Below are positions 1 through 9,852 of a stretch of 64,000 bases of DNA, one piece after another. Source of the stretch: Crateriforma conspicua (GTDB lineage: Bacteria > Planctomycetota > Planctomycetia > Pirellulales > Pirellulaceae); contig NZ_CP036319.1 in the NCBI RefSeq assembly GCF_007752935.1, positions 5,684,501-5,748,500 of the forward strand, given 5' to 3'. The first letter of the stretch is position 1, and each line of letters begins with the position of its first letter. The notes under the pieces were generated by a model. It did not search any database. It was not told the DNA's origin and saw only the letters and a program-made list of their open reading frames with translations. The position numbers and the translations under genes were made by a program.

Positions 1-865
1 TCTGCAGATGCATCACCAGCGGCTGTCCGTCGTCCCCGTTCAGCATGACGCCAACCGCATAGGATGGCTGCGATCGCGACCCCACGTTTTCGAAATAGGT
101 GAACCCGTCCAGGAATTCGCCACAAATCAAATCCAGGTCGCCGTCGCCGTCGAAGTCAGCAAAGTTCGGACTGGGCCACCCAAAAACGTCGATCGGTGAT
201 CCACCGGCGGTGATCTTTCGTGGCCGTGCGTAGTCATCGCCGGAGATCCGTTCGATCAAATAAACATAGCCGTGAAGCGGCCCGTTTTGCCAGCGTCCTT
301 GCGCGTCAAAAGCTTGATCCCAGACGTAATCGGACCAGTCGCCAATGCCAACTATCAGATCTTGGTCGCCATCGCCTTCCCAATCCACATAACGCCACAT
401 CCGTGCCCTTGTCTTTCCGACATGAAAACTCGCGTCGGGATAGATGCTGCGTTGGGTGGAAAAGTCACCGTCGCGAAATGCGGTCAGTTCATTGTTTTCC
501 ACCAGCAATCGCGGTTGCCCATCGACGTAGCTGACCTGTGTGTTCGTTTTGGTCGGCCCCAACCGAACCCCGGCTTTGAAAACCGGCATTTTGACCGACG
601 GATCCTGTGTGGGGTTCTCAAAGTAATACACACCATTGGACGGCTTATCAGGACACGAAACCAACAGGTCCAGATCCCCGTCGTCGTCGTAATCCATGGG
701 CAGCGGCCAGGCCCAAAGCCCGACGCCCAAGTCCACTTGCAACCCAGGATGGTTGTACTTCAGCGGCTGCAACTTCCACTGATCGGGCTCCGCAGCCATC
801 GCTCGGCCGTAGGCGGAAACACCAAGCATGGAAAGAAGCAATGCGATCCGAAATGCGGTCATCAT
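1..865 (-). CDS. FG-GAP/VCBS repeat secreted protein, C-terminus outside the window
   Basis: Read on the minus strand from ATG at 865. A hydrophobic signal peptide (about residues 5-25, ending near AMA) is followed by repeats holding the calcium-binding Asp-rich loop of FG-GAP/VCBS propellers, for example DYDDDGDLD, DWEGDGDQD and DFDGDGDLD. These loops are spaced as blades of an extracellular beta-propeller. The frame stays open to base 1, so about 288 residues are visible and the 3' end is missing. Such proteins are abundant in planctomycetes and usually lack a known substrate. The gene is divergent from the GntR operon, with 77 bp between start codons, so a shared control region is possible. 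Family assignment is firm; function is unknown. Confidence 0.85.
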   Translation of the reverse strand, partial: MMTAFRIALLLSMLGVSAYGRAMAAEPDQWKLQPLKYNHPGLQVDLGVGLWAWPLPMDYDDDGDLDLLVSCPDKPSNGVYYFENPTQDPSVKMPVFKAGVRLGPTKTNTQVSYVDGQPRLLVENNELTAFRDGDFSTQRSIYPDASFHVGKTRARMWRYVDWEGDGDQDLIVGIGDWSDYVWDQAFDAQGRWQNGPLHGYVYLIERISGDDYARPRKITAGGSPIDVFGWPSPNFADFDGDGDLDLICGEFLDGFTYFENVGSRSQPSYAVGVMLNGDDGQPLVMHLQ

Positions 866-909
866 GTTGAGAGTCCTTTGACAGGCGTCAAGTTGGCCGT
901 ACAATCCTT

Positions 910-923
910 AAGTCTATAGACTT
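910..923. promoter_or_regulatory. Perfect 14-bp palindrome, candidate GntR operator
   Basis: AAGTCTATAGACTT is an uninterrupted palindrome 19 bp before the GntR start codon and 45 bp from the divergent FG-GAP gene. FadR/FCD-type GntR regulators bind short palindromes with GT...AC cores, and this core is GTC-TATA-GAC. The neighbouring regulator gene makes autoregulation the simplest reading. This is inferred from sequence and position only. Confidence 0.55.
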
Positions 924-942
924 CTATGGAGACTGCAAGCAG

Positions 943-1650
943 ATGCAGGAAACGAACGCCCAACGGGCCTATGACTATCTTCGAAGCTGCCTGGTCCAGG
1001 GCGAATTCCTTCCGGGCGCACGCATCCGCTACGGACCGGTCGGAAAAAAACTGGGAATCAGTGCAACGCCAGTGCGCGAAGCAATCGGCCAATTGGCCAA
1101 CGAAGGATTCGTCGAATTGGTTCCGCAACTCGGCGCGGTGGTTCGACAAATCAGTCGCGACGAAGTGATCGAGCTTTACGAATTGCGTGAAGCGATCGAA
1201 CCCTACGCGACGGCGCGAGCGGCCGAACGGATCGAACAATCGCAACTTGATCAGATCGGCAAGCAACTGGATCGCATGACCCAGTTGACCGAACGGACGC
1301 GTCAATCATCATCGAAAAGCGTACCCAAGAAGACCGTTCGCAGTTTTGAACAAGCTGACTTGGCGTTTCATATGCTGATCATCGAAGCAACGGGAAATCG
1401 CACGATGCTGCGAACCGTTGGCAATTCACACCTTTTGACGGGAATATTCTCGGTGGCCCGTCACGGATACGACGCGGGGGTGATGCAAGCGACCTGCGAC
1501 GACCACAAACGCATCCTAACGTCACTGCAACGCAAGAAACCCGACGCGGCCCGCGATGCAATGGCGGTGCATATCCGCAATGGCCTTGAAATTTCGCTCG
1601 CTGGGATCACCGACGACGACCATCGCTGGTGGGATGCTTCAAGTCGCTAG
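943..1650 (+). CDS. GntR-family transcriptional regulator, FCD (FadR) subfamily
   Basis: A 235-residue protein with an N-terminal winged helix-turn-helix (about 5-70), including LGISATPVREAIGQL, the typical GntR recognition segment. An all-helical FCD ligand domain follows from about residue 77. Asp139 and His143 in the QADLAFHMLI stretch match the first metal ligands of FCD domains. The ligand is not known. The next genes encode a sodium:solute symporter and a DapA/NanA-family aldolase, so the effector is probably a sugar acid or related carbonyl compound used by them. GGAG lies about 13 bp upstream of ATG 943. The palindrome at 910-923 is a likely own operator. Confidence 0.9.
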   Translation: MQETNAQRAYDYLRSCLVQGEFLPGARIRYGPVGKKLGISATPVREAIGQLANEGFVELVPQLGAVVRQISRDEVIELYELREAIEPYATARAAERIEQSQLDQIGKQLDRMTQLTERTRQSSSKSVPKKTVRSFEQADLAFHMLIIEATGNRTMLRTVGNSHLLTGIFSVARHGYDAGVMQATCDDHKRILTSLQRKKPDAARDAMAVHIRNGLEISLAGITDDDHRWWDASSR

Positions 1651-1738
1651 GTTAGTTTCAGCGCGACATCGCCCACACCCGCCCACACCCGCCCAAACGC
1701 TTTCGCCATCCGCCCGCCGGCAAGGAGACCATCTGTCG

Positions 1739-3355
1739 ATGCACACCCCATCGTTTTATCCCGCCGACTGGGTCGTGCTGTGCCTGTACTTCGTGGCGAC
1801 CATGGGTATCGGCGCATTCTTTTATCGAAAGACTCGCAACACCGAAGGCTTCACCGCGGCCAATCATGCGCTGCCGGGTTGGGTTTGTGGATTGTCGATC
1901 TTCGCGACGTTCCTTAGCAGCATCAGTTACCTGGCACTTCCGGGAAAATCGTTTGCCGAAAATTGGAACCCGTTCGTCTTTTCGCTTTCCATCCCGCTGG
2001 TCACATGGATCGCCGTCCGTTGGTTCCTTCCTTACTACCGAAACTCGGGGCAAGTATCAGCCTACGCGGCGTTGGAAACTCGTTTCGGCGTGTGGGCGCG
2101 TGTCTATGCCAGCGTTTTTTACTTATTGACACAAATTGCACGTATTGCGGTGGTGTTATACCTGATGGCCTTGCCCATGCAGGTTTTATTCGGATGGGAC
2201 ATACAAGTGGTTCTTGTCGTCACGGGGATTTGCGTGACCTTCTATGCGTTCATCGGCGGGATCCTGGCGGTGATTTGGACCGATGCGATCCAAGCCATTG
2301 TCTTGATGGCCGGTGCAGTCCTTTGCTTGGGACTGATGCTGGCGAACGTCCCTGGCGGATTGCCTGCGGTCATCGAAGTTGCCAAGAGCCGAGATAAGTT
2401 TTCGTTGGGGGATTTCGGATGGTCCACGACCACACCAACGTTCTGGGTGGTTCTGATCTATGGAATTGTCATCAATCTTCAAAACTTTGGGATCGACCAG
2501 AGCTATGTCCAGCGATACGTCGCATCGAGTTCAGACCGCGAAGCCGAGAAAAGTCTTTGGCTTGGCGGACTGTTGTACGTTCCGGTCAGCGCACTGTTCT
2601 TTCTGATCGGGACCACCCTTTACGTTTACTACGCCGCCGACCGACCGCAGGCATCCGATCGCATCGCGGCGGTGGAGAATATCGTTGCCAGACAACAAGC
2701 TCTTCAATCAGGCCTGGACGAGGGAACACCCGAATTTGACGCTTTCCAGTCAGAAACGGCGGTCGACCTGAAGCTTGCCGACATCGGAGACCGTGTTTTT
2801 CCGCACTTCATCGGAACGTCTTTACCACCGGGAATGACAGGACTGTTGATTGCGGCGGTCTTTGCGGCCGCGATGAGCACCGTGTCGACCAGCTTGAATT
2901 CATCGGCCACGCTGATCATGAGCGATTTTTACCGACGCTTTGTTTCGCCCCGAGCATCGGAGCAACAGCAAATGCGAGTCCTTTATGCCGGGACGATTCT
3001 GTGGGGTATCCTTGGCACGCTTCTTTCGCTGGTACTCGTAAGACTGACCCAAAGTGCGTTGGACATGTGGTGGACACTGTCGGGCATTTTTGGCGGCGGC
3101 ATGTGCGGTCTGTTTCTGCTCGGCATGATCAGCCGACGAGTCCAAAACACTGGGGCGATCGCCGGCGTCGTCGCCGGAGTGTCAATGATACTCTGGCTCT
3201 CGATCCCGCAACTGTCCGCAACGGCATCCGCGGCGGGTACGGACGACCGACTGCATGCATTCTTGATTCCTGTGATCGGCACGACCACCATCATTCTTGT
3301 CGGCTTTGCGGTCGGCATCTTCTTCAAAGGCACACCCAAAAATGAAGCGGCTTGA
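1739..3355 (+). CDS. Sodium:solute symporter (SSS family)
   Basis: A 538-residue polytopic protein with about 13 predicted membrane helices. It starts in the periplasmic-facing first helix ([17 protein letters not shown]) and carries the conserved early SSS region [18 protein letters not shown] and [16 protein letters not shown]. The family couples Na+ influx to uptake of sugars, sialic acid, proline or organic acids. ATG 1739 is chosen because AAGGAG lies 11 bp upstream and the protein then begins at the family start; the open frame extends back to 1556 inside the regulator gene. The stop overlaps the next gene by 14 bp, so import and cleavage of one substrate are probably coupled. The substrate itself is not determined. 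Confidence 0.9.
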   Translation: MHTPSFYPADWVVLCLYFVATMGIGAFFYRKTRNTEGFTAANHALPGWVCGLSIFATFLSSISYLALPGKSFAENWNPFVFSLSIPLVTWIAVRWFLPYYRNSGQVSAYAALETRFGVWARVYASVFYLLTQIARIAVVLYLMALPMQVLFGWDIQVVLVVTGICVTFYAFIGGILAVIWTDAIQAIVLMAGAVLCLGLMLANVPGGLPAVIEVAKSRDKFSLGDFGWSTTTPTFWVVLIYGIVINLQNFGIDQSYVQRYVASSSDREAEKSLWLGGLLYVPVSALFFLIGTTLYVYYAADRPQASDRIAAVENIVARQQALQSGLDEGTPEFDAFQSETAVDLKLADIGDRVFPHFIGTSLPPGMTGLLIAAVFAAAMSTVSTSLNSSATLIMSDFYRRFVSPRASEQQQMRVLYAGTILWGILGTLLSLVLVRLTQSALDMWWTLSGIFGGGMCGLFLLGMISRRVQNTGAIAGVVAGVSMILWLSIPQLSATASAAGTDDRLHAFLIPVIGTTTIILVGFAVGIFFKGTPKNEAA

Positions 3356-4253
3356 GGGTATCATCCCACCCCTGGTAACACCGTTGCTGGATCGCGACTC
3401 TCTGGACCATGATGGGCTTAATCGCTTGGTCGAACATGTGATCGCGGGCGGAGTCAGCGGGATCTTTCTACTTGGAACCACGGGCGAAGCCCCGAACCTT
3501 AGTTACCGACTGCGTCGTGAACTGATCGACCTCGTCTGTCGTCAGGTCAACGGACGCGTGCCGGTTTTGGTTGGGATCAGTGACACCGCGTTTGTCGAAA
3601 GCGTTTCGCTGGCCAACAGCGCCGCCGAATCGGGTGCCGACGCACTTGTGCTGACGACGCCCTACTATTTTCCGGTTGGACAAACAGAACTGCTGGGCTA
3701 TATCCGTCGACTGACGCCACAGCTTCCATTGCCATTGATGCTATACAACATGCCGGCATTGACAAAGCTTCAGTTCGAAACGGAAACACTGCGGAAATTG
3801 GCAGAGGTCGATCAGATCATCGGCGTCAAAGACAGCAGCGGCGATATGGATTATTTCGCCGACTTGCTGACCCTGCGCAATGATCGGCCGGATTGGTCAT
3901 TCTTTCTGGGTCCCGAACACCTGTTGATCCCGGGCGTCCAGATGGGAGCCGACGGTGGAGTCAACGGCGGTGCAAACATCTTCCCACAGATCTTCACCCA
4001 GGTATTTCAAGCCGCTCGCGATGGCGATGAAGCCGCATGCGTCCGTCTGCAATGTTCGATTGATGATCTGCAACAGATCTACGAAATCGGCAAATACGCA
4101 TCGCGTCATATCAAGGCAACCAAGAGCGCCTTGTCCATCCTGGAAATCTGCAGTGACTTCATGGCCGAACCGTTCCATCACTTCAAACCGACCGAACGTC
4201 AAAAAGTGTCGACCATTCTGACGAATCTAGACGCACTCAGTCGCCACACGTAG
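3342..4253 (+). CDS. Dihydrodipicolinate synthase/N-acetylneuraminate lyase family aldolase
   Basis: A 303-residue class I aldolase of the DapA/NanA TIM-barrel family. Visible family residues are GTTGE (45-49), Tyr135 in LYNMP and the Schiff-base Lys163 in GVKDSSGD. The enzyme should cleave or form a 2-keto acid with pyruvate as one partner. ATG 3342 overlaps the symporter stop by 14 bp, which suggests translational coupling. Linkage to a GntR regulator and an SSS transporter argues for a catabolic lyase (sialic acid or a keto-deoxy sugar acid) over lysine biosynthesis, but the exact substrate cannot be read from the sequence. Confidence 0.88.
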   Translation: MKRLEGIIPPLVTPLLDRDSLDHDGLNRLVEHVIAGGVSGIFLLGTTGEAPNLSYRLRRELIDLVCRQVNGRVPVLVGISDTAFVESVSLANSAAESGADALVLTTPYYFPVGQTELLGYIRRLTPQLPLPLMLYNMPALTKLQFETETLRKLAEVDQIIGVKDSSGDMDYFADLLTLRNDRPDWSFFLGPEHLLIPGVQMGADGGVNGGANIFPQIFTQVFQAARDGDEAACVRLQCSIDDLQQIYEIGKYASRHIKATKSALSILEICSDFMAEPFHHFKPTERQKVSTILTNLDALSRHT

Positions 4254-4262
4254 GTCGAAAAA

Positions 4263-4313
4263 GAAACGACGGGCGAAAGTCCAGTGAACTTCCACCCGTC
4301 GCGTTTCGATTTT
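4263..4313. terminator. Bidirectional hairpin terminator
   Basis: GAAACGACGGG (4263-4273) pairs with CCCGTCGCGTTTC (4295-4307) with a 2-nt bulge, and the inner bases can extend the stem. On the plus strand it is followed by GATTTT; on the minus strand the stem is followed by a T-rich run (TTTCTTTTT). It sits between the convergent aldolase and porin genes and could stop both. Confidence 0.65.
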
Positions 4314-4374
4314 GCAATCAAGCATTACACCCAATGGCGTCGCCCGATTCGTAGCCTTAAGCCATCACTGCCGA

Positions 4375-6018
4375 TTAATAGCGGGTTTGGAATTGGGCGT
4401 AGAAGAAGTCCGCATCGGCATCGTCCGCCACGCCGGCGGGCAAGCCCATCGTCGTGTCGTAGTAGTCACCAGCGGAGAAGTGCGAGTACCCGACCAAGAT
4501 ATTGTTACGTGGATTCAGGTTGATATTGAATAGCACGTCAATTTCATGCCCAAGCTCTCGATCGCCCGCGGGAGACGTTGTGTTGTAAGGCGTCATAACA
4601 ACGCTGTACGGCGTTGTCGCTTCGGCCAAAGCAAAGTAGTGATACCAAAGGATCAATGAGACCTTGTCGTTCAGCGGCGTCAATGAAAACACGTTCAAGT
4701 CGTGCAAGTTTCGACGCCCGAACAAATCCATGAAGCCGTTGTACTTGTGGGCCAACGGGAACAGATGGTTGTACCCGTCGTCACCAGGTGCGGCATTGGC
4801 AAAATCATCATCACCACTGGCGTAGTCGTAATACAACCAAACCGTGGGACTCCATAACGCCGTGTTCACCTTGCGCCCCAAGCCGGCGGTGACGAAAGCG
4901 GCGGAGTGATCTGAGCCGTTGCTGTTTTCACCGAATTGGTACGCACTTTCGAAGTCATACAGGATTCCGCCATCGGAACTGCCACTGCTGCGACCGCCGA
5001 TGGTGTGGAACGAAAAATTCGCAGTGTCGTTGTCGTAGCCGAGGTAGTAACCTTCCAACTGCCCCAATGCGGTGTTCTTCTGGGTGCCGTAGACACCATA
5101 AAACTGCTGGTTGTTGTCCCCTTCATCACCATCACGCGGGTCGACAGGCACAAACTCCGTCCAGAATCCGTCCAATGACGTGTCATCGTTCTGGTACAGC
5201 AAACGAACACCTTCGAACGTTCGCCGTGTGTTGGCCCAATCCAAAGGCGATACCGTTCGCTGGGCACCATACAACAGCTCTTGGCGCCCCAAACGAGCCG
5301 TCAATTTACCGGCGTCACCGCTGAGCAGATTGACATCCACGAACAGGTTCAAGAAGTCCATGTTGTTGACTTCGATGGGACGAGCGTTGAATTGTTCGCC
5401 CATCGATTCCGCATGCAGGCCCTCGGCGTAAAACCGAACCATGTCGTTCAGCTTCCAGTCCGCGTACAACCGTTGACGGAACAACCAAAAGTTGTCGTCA
5501 CGACCGGTGATACCGACGCCTCGGTGGTTCCGCTCGTTGTGATAGCGAAAGCGTGTTTCGCCACCCAAACTTAACGTCCCCAGCGGCGTCGACATCCCCT
5601 TCAGACAATCACCGCAAAATGACGGACCGTCATAGCAGGGATCATTCAAATAGTCGAATTTGTTGGCATAGAAAACACCGGCGAATGCCGATTTCATCGC
5701 CTTCGTGGCGGCTTCTTTCTTCTCTTTGGTGCAACATGTCGTCTGACAGCAGTTGCACGACGCGGCGGGTGCAAATTCGTGAAACCCGACCTGGGCGTTG
5801 TACGCCTGCTCAGACTCCAGCGTTTCAAAATCCACCATCGGCTGGATGGATTCGCCGGCAATTTCTTCGCCCGACGTCTGGACGGTGACCGACTGCAGCT
5901 CGCCCTCCGACGCCAAGTAGTCATTCGCGTTGGCACCGGCGGCCATTAGCACCGCGGCCAATGGAGTGGCGATCCACCGCGAGTCCCAAAGCATCCGTGA
6001 AATTTTCGATCTATGCAT
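4375..6018 (-). CDS. Alginate-export-like outer-membrane beta-barrel protein
   Basis: About 547 residues. An N-terminal signal peptide (WIATPLAAVLMAAGANA) is followed by a short Cys-rich segment (ASCNCCQTTCCTKEKKE) and then an alternating aromatic/polar barrel. The stretch GETRFRYHNERN, LFRQRLYADWKLND and RLGRQELLYGAQR, with DWANTRRTFEGVRLLY, is typical of the alginate_export family (PF13372). It ends with an aromatic strand (YAQFQTRY), as barrels do. Such proteins are porin-like channels for anionic solutes or polysaccharides. The start is unsure: GTG 6030 and ATG 6018 are both in frame with weak ribosome sites. No partner gene is adjacent; it faces the aldolase operon across a terminator. 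The cysteine cluster before the barrel is unusual. Confidence 0.8.
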   Translation of the reverse strand: MHRSKISRMLWDSRWIATPLAAVLMAAGANANDYLASEGELQSVTVQTSGEEIAGESIQPMVDFETLESEQAYNAQVGFHEFAPAASCNCCQTTCCTKEKKEAATKAMKSAFAGVFYANKFDYLNDPCYDGPSFCGDCLKGMSTPLGTLSLGGETRFRYHNERNHRGVGITGRDDNFWLFRQRLYADWKLNDMVRFYAEGLHAESMGEQFNARPIEVNNMDFLNLFVDVNLLSGDAGKLTARLGRQELLYGAQRTVSPLDWANTRRTFEGVRLLYQNDDTSLDGFWTEFVPVDPRDGDEGDNNQQFYGVYGTQKNTALGQLEGYYLGYDNDTANFSFHTIGGRSSGSSDGGILYDFESAYQFGENSNGSDHSAAFVTAGLGRKVNTALWSPTVWLYYDYASGDDDFANAAPGDDGYNHLFPLAHKYNGFMDLFGRRNLHDLNVFSLTPLNDKVSLILWYHYFALAEATTPYSVVMTPYNTTSPAGDRELGHEIDVLFNINLNPRNNILVGYSHFSAGDYYDTTMGLPAGVADDADADFFYAQFQTRY

Positions 6019-6352
6019 TGCTCCATGCACTCATGCAAGAGGTAAGTGGTCGTTCCAAACACGGAACAGCGGGAATTGCTACCTCTTCCTCGGTGCATCG
6101 ATACGACCGAACGGGGCACCGCCGTTTGACAGCCACCCAATCTTTCCCGCCTGGCGCACAAAACCCTTCCGTGTCCACATGGATCTATCGACCGGTTGAA
6201 AGGCCACGGACCTAGAATTACAGGAAAGAAAATTCATTACATGCTGCCGGAAATGGCCCAACCCCTCCAGATCTGCTGCAATCGTTAAAGTCTGACAGGC
6301 CAATCGACATCAATGCGACGTCCGAGCACACACTGTCGGGTGGGCTTTACCG
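6019..6352. other. Non-coding stretch between porin and nitrate cluster
   Basis: No convincing gene on either strand. It should contain the promoter of the porin gene and the 3' end of the nitrate operon transcript. No clear hairpin terminator or recognisable operator was found. Confidence 0.5.
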
Positions 6353-7966
6353 CTAGTAGACATCGCGGTGGTATCGTCCGTCGGCAATCATCTGGTCGAC
6401 AAACTTGTCCACAGCTTCGGGCGACATCTGGCCTTCGTCCGCAATGATCTTACGCAGCGTTCGGTCGACGTCTTTCGCCATTCGCGATGCGTCACCGCAG
6501 ATGTAAAAACAAGCCCCGCGCTGCAACCATTGGTACAATTCCGACGCATTCTGTGCCATTCGGTCTTGCACATACAATTTCTGTTCGGAATCACGACTGA
6601 ACGCGGTGTCCAAACGGGTCAGCACACCATCGTCCTTGTACTGTTGGAGATCCTCGCGATACAGAAAATCGCTTGACTCGTGTTGGTCACCGAAGAACAA
6701 CCAATTCTCACCGGTTGCCTTGGTGGCGGCACGCTCCTGCAGGAACGCGATGAATGGGGCAATTCCGGTCCCTGGGCCGACCATGATCATGGGACATGCG
6801 GGGTCCGATGGAACCGTAAATCCGGCATGGTTCGGCTGCACAAAAACACGTACGGAATCGCCCTGTGGAACTCGATCGGCAAGCATCGTGCTGGCAACGC
6901 CTTTTCGGGTGCGACCGGTACGATCGTAAGTCACTTTGCCGACGGTCAAATGCACTTGGTCGCCGACCGCTTTCATACTGCTGGCGATGGAATATAGGCG
7001 CGGGTTCAGCGGTTCCAAACGTTCGATGAACTCACCGGAAGCAACACGCACGTCTTTCGCAATCTCCAACGCATCCAAAACATCAAACCCGTCGGGCACA
7101 CCGTCACGGATCAGCTGATTCAGTTGATCGCGAACCGAATCATCGACAACGCGACTGGCTAGCAACTCCAGCAATTCGTCACTGGGATCTTTCAGGCAAC
7201 AATCCTCGCAAAGCGATTGTGCAAAGGGTTTCATCCCACCCAGCGGAGATTCCACCGAAACATTCGGATCGGCCGCCAAAGTCCGTACGATCTGCTCGAC
7301 CAAATCACCGCAATTCGTCGGATAGACCCCCAACGCGTCGCCGACGTTGTACTTCATCCCGGACCCGACCAGATCAATAACGACATGCCGAGTGTCCTTG
7401 GCGGAACCTTCCAAATTCAGACACCGCGATTCCAGCAATTTCGCGGTGAACGGGTTCTTGCGACTGTACCCGGAATCGCCATTTTTCGCTGCAGTGTTCC
7501 CGTTGGACATCGCACTGCCATTTCCCGACGACGCCCCATTGGCCTCCGCGGGTGCATCGGCCAACAACCTTTTAATCATTTGTTTGGTTTCTTTGCCGCC
7601 TGGACTGCAGAGCGACAAATTCGATTCATCACCCGATGCAATAGCCTCGGCGTAAGATTCACATACATAGCCGCAAGACCCACAATCCAGTTGCGCCATC
7701 GCGGCCATCAGCTTTCGCTTCAACGGGCGATCCGCCGCCATGTCCATCCGATCAACGATCGGGAGCGAAGGATCATGCCAGGGACAATCATCATCCTGTT
7801 CCTCCACAGTTGCAGCGGTGATTGCGGCTTGGTCGACACCGGCAAGCACGGCTTGACCGGTCGCTCCAGCATCCCCCTGAATCCCCGTCAGTCCCGCGAA
7901 GAATCCATTTAACCAAGCACGCTGTTCTTCGTTAAAGGGCGCCGATTCAGGAATAAAGCTGGACAT
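6353..7966 (-). CDS. CysJ-like FAD/NAD(P)H reductase with extra Fe-S domain, nitrite assimilation
   Basis: A 537-residue flavoprotein that lacks a flavodoxin domain. Residues 11-26 carry a motif shared with NirA. Residues 95-120 hold C-x2-C-x3-C-x17-C (DCGSCGYVC ... LCSPGG), matching the PF04060-type 4Fe-4S domain. After a Gly/Ser/Asn-rich linker (about 140-170) comes a sulfite-reductase-type FAD domain with RLYSIASS and an NAD(P)H domain with GPGTGIAPF, FGDQHESSDFLY and YICGDASRMAKDV, ending in an aromatic residue. It probably takes electrons from NADPH and passes them through the Fe-S centre to NirA, replacing ferredoxin. It is the last gene of the nitrate cluster, 59 bp after nirA. The electron partner is inferred from context. 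Confidence 0.85.
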   Translation of the reverse strand: MSSFIPESAPFNEEQRAWLNGFFAGLTGIQGDAGATGQAVLAGVDQAAITAATVEEQDDDCPWHDPSLPIVDRMDMAADRPLKRKLMAAMAQLDCGSCGYVCESYAEAIASGDESNLSLCSPGGKETKQMIKRLLADAPAEANGASSGNGSAMSNGNTAAKNGDSGYSRKNPFTAKLLESRCLNLEGSAKDTRHVVIDLVGSGMKYNVGDALGVYPTNCGDLVEQIVRTLAADPNVSVESPLGGMKPFAQSLCEDCCLKDPSDELLELLASRVVDDSVRDQLNQLIRDGVPDGFDVLDALEIAKDVRVASGEFIERLEPLNPRLYSIASSMKAVGDQVHLTVGKVTYDRTGRTRKGVASTMLADRVPQGDSVRVFVQPNHAGFTVPSDPACPMIMVGPGTGIAPFIAFLQERAATKATGENWLFFGDQHESSDFLYREDLQQYKDDGVLTRLDTAFSRDSEQKLYVQDRMAQNASELYQWLQRGACFYICGDASRMAKDVDRTLRKIIADEGQMSPEAVDKFVDQMIADGRYHRDVY

Positions 7967-8025
7967 AGTATGTATTGAAGCTTGAGTAGAAAGATTTGAA
8001 TTCGAAATCGATTGGTCAATCGCAT

Positions 8026-9837
8026 TCAGGTCGCGGCCACGGCCATTCCTTTCAATTCATCATTCGTTTGGCGGGCGGCAAATTGATCGAACGATTCGCC
8101 CTCGTTTCGTTTTTCCATGTATGCGGCAATCACCGCGGCAACGACCGCCGGAACATTCTCAAAGGGGACGAATTCATAGATTTGCCTTGCGATCTTTTGC
8201 CGACTACCCCAACCACCGCCGATGACGATGTGATAGCCATCGACCATGTCATCGCCTTTCTCAACTTTGCATGCGATCAACCCGACATCACCGATGTAGT
8301 GTTGTGCACAACTGTGATGACAACCGGTCAAATGGATATTGATCGGAACATCCAAGTCGAATTGCGATTCCAGGAACTTTGCTAGTTCCATTGCATTGGC
8401 CTTGGTGTCAGCACCTGCAAACTTGCAACCCGCCGACCCAGTGCAGGCAACCAATCCTGCCCGGACCGAACTGGCCTGCCACTCCAATCCACAATCACGG
8501 ATCTGCTGCAAGACCGCGGGAAGATCGGCGTCGTCGATGTTCGGCAGGATCAGGTTTTGCCAAACCGTCAACCGGATCTCTCCATTCCCGTAGCGGTCCG
8601 CCAACTGGGCAAGAACCCTCGCTTGATCACTGGTCATTCGTCCCACGGGAAAGACGACGCCGACATAGCTTTTGCCGACTTGCCTTTGCGGGTGGACCCC
8701 CACATGCGCGAAGCGATCTTCATGGTCCACCGCCTCGACGCGGTCGTCGCTGATACGCCGAAGTTTTTGGCCCCATTCGGCTTCAACTTCTTCTAAGAAC
8801 TTGTCAAACCCCCAGTCATCCAATAGGTATTTCAAGCGTGCCTTCTTGCGGTCGGTTCGATCACCGTTCTTGACAAAGACACGGACAATCGCACCGGCAA
8901 CGGCCATGGTTTCATCACCCGTCAACAAGACCCCGGTGTCCCGTGCAAAATCGCAGTGCCCCGTGATACCGCCCAAGGTCAATTGAAAATAGACCCCCGG
9001 GGTCAGATCGGGCCCCGCGCTGGATTCCGGCACACGAACGGCGCGAAACCCGATGTCGTTGGTGTCGTCCAACGATGCAATGCGTCCACCGCCATCAAAA
9101 GCGATGTTGAATTTGCGGGGCAGGCCATACATCTCGCGATGATTCAAAATGTAGTGGTGCATTCGGCGGGCATAAGGAATCGTCTCCACCAATTCGTCAG
9201 GGTCAATTCCCGAAAGACAACTGGCCGTACAATTGCGAATGTTGTCTCCTCCGCTGCCGAGACTGACCAAATCCAGTTCGCGAACGCCGTACAAGACGCT
9301 GCGGGCTTGGTCAGCAGGGATCTCTCGCAGTTGCAGATTCGCGCGAGTTGTGATGTCCAAATAGCCGCCCGCAGATCGGTCCGACAAATCAGCCAGGCCG
9401 GTCAGTTGCCAACCGCGAAGCATGCCTCCGGGAATTCGCAAACGCATCATGTAGGCATCTTGGGCAGGTGTCACGTAGAACATGCCGTGGAATTTGTGAA
9501 GGAACACATCAGTTCCTTTCGGAAACTCTCCCGCGTCGCTGCGCGCGATGATTTCGTCCCACATATCCAACGGGTTCTTGTCCCGCTTCGCCTGCTCTTC
9601 TTTTGCTAACTTCTGCCCCGCAGCGGTGAAGCGATCCTGGGCCTCCAACGCCAACTGATCGGGTCCCGCAACCAGAGGTTGCCCATCAACTGACGCTCCG
9701 CCAGATCCGATACGGATTGCCGAAGTCGTCGCGCCACTTCCGGATACCACAGGCAAACCGTTGACGGCACGCGCGACGTCGCTGCCCATCGTAAAGCCGG
9801 CAAGGTACTGCTTTTGTTCTTCCGTAAAACCGTTCAT
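8026..9837 (-). CDS. nirA: NirA-family assimilatory nitrite reductase (sirohaem, 4Fe-4S)
   Basis: 603 residues with two nitrite/sulfite reductase ferredoxin-like half domains and sirohaem-binding halves. The 4Fe-4S/sirohaem ligands are C465 and C471 ([12 protein letters not shown]) plus C506 and C510 ([16 protein letters not shown]), the C-x5-C...C-x3-C pattern of the family. It should reduce nitrite to ammonium in the cytoplasm with six electrons. Sulfite reductase cannot be fully excluded by motif alone, but the neighbouring nitrate reductase and nitrate transporter fix the role. ATG 9837 lies 15 bp after the nitrate reductase stop. The N-terminus begins with [12 protein letters not shown], echoed in the downstream flavoprotein, a possible docking element. 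Confidence 0.93.
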   Translation of the reverse strand: MNGFTEEQKQYLAGFTMGSDVARAVNGLPVVSGSGATTSAIRIGSGGASVDGQPLVAGPDQLALEAQDRFTAAGQKLAKEEQAKRDKNPLDMWDEIIARSDAGEFPKGTDVFLHKFHGMFYVTPAQDAYMMRLRIPGGMLRGWQLTGLADLSDRSAGGYLDITTRANLQLREIPADQARSVLYGVRELDLVSLGSGGDNIRNCTASCLSGIDPDELVETIPYARRMHHYILNHREMYGLPRKFNIAFDGGGRIASLDDTNDIGFRAVRVPESSAGPDLTPGVYFQLTLGGITGHCDFARDTGVLLTGDETMAVAGAIVRVFVKNGDRTDRKKARLKYLLDDWGFDKFLEEVEAEWGQKLRRISDDRVEAVDHEDRFAHVGVHPQRQVGKSYVGVVFPVGRMTSDQARVLAQLADRYGNGEIRLTVWQNLILPNIDDADLPAVLQQIRDCGLEWQASSVRAGLVACTGSAGCKFAGADTKANAMELAKFLESQFDLDVPINIHLTGCHHSCAQHYIGDVGLIACKVEKGDDMVDGYHIVIGGGWGSRQKIARQIYEFVPFENVPAVVAAVIAAYMEKRNEGESFDQFAARQTNDELKGMAVAAT

Positions 9838-9852
9838 GTTTGATATCGCGTC

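Noticed and set aside
1671-1697. Tandem GCCCACACCC units
   Set aside because: Two and a half copies of a 10-mer in the leader of the symporter gene; too short and simple to call a regulatory repeat.
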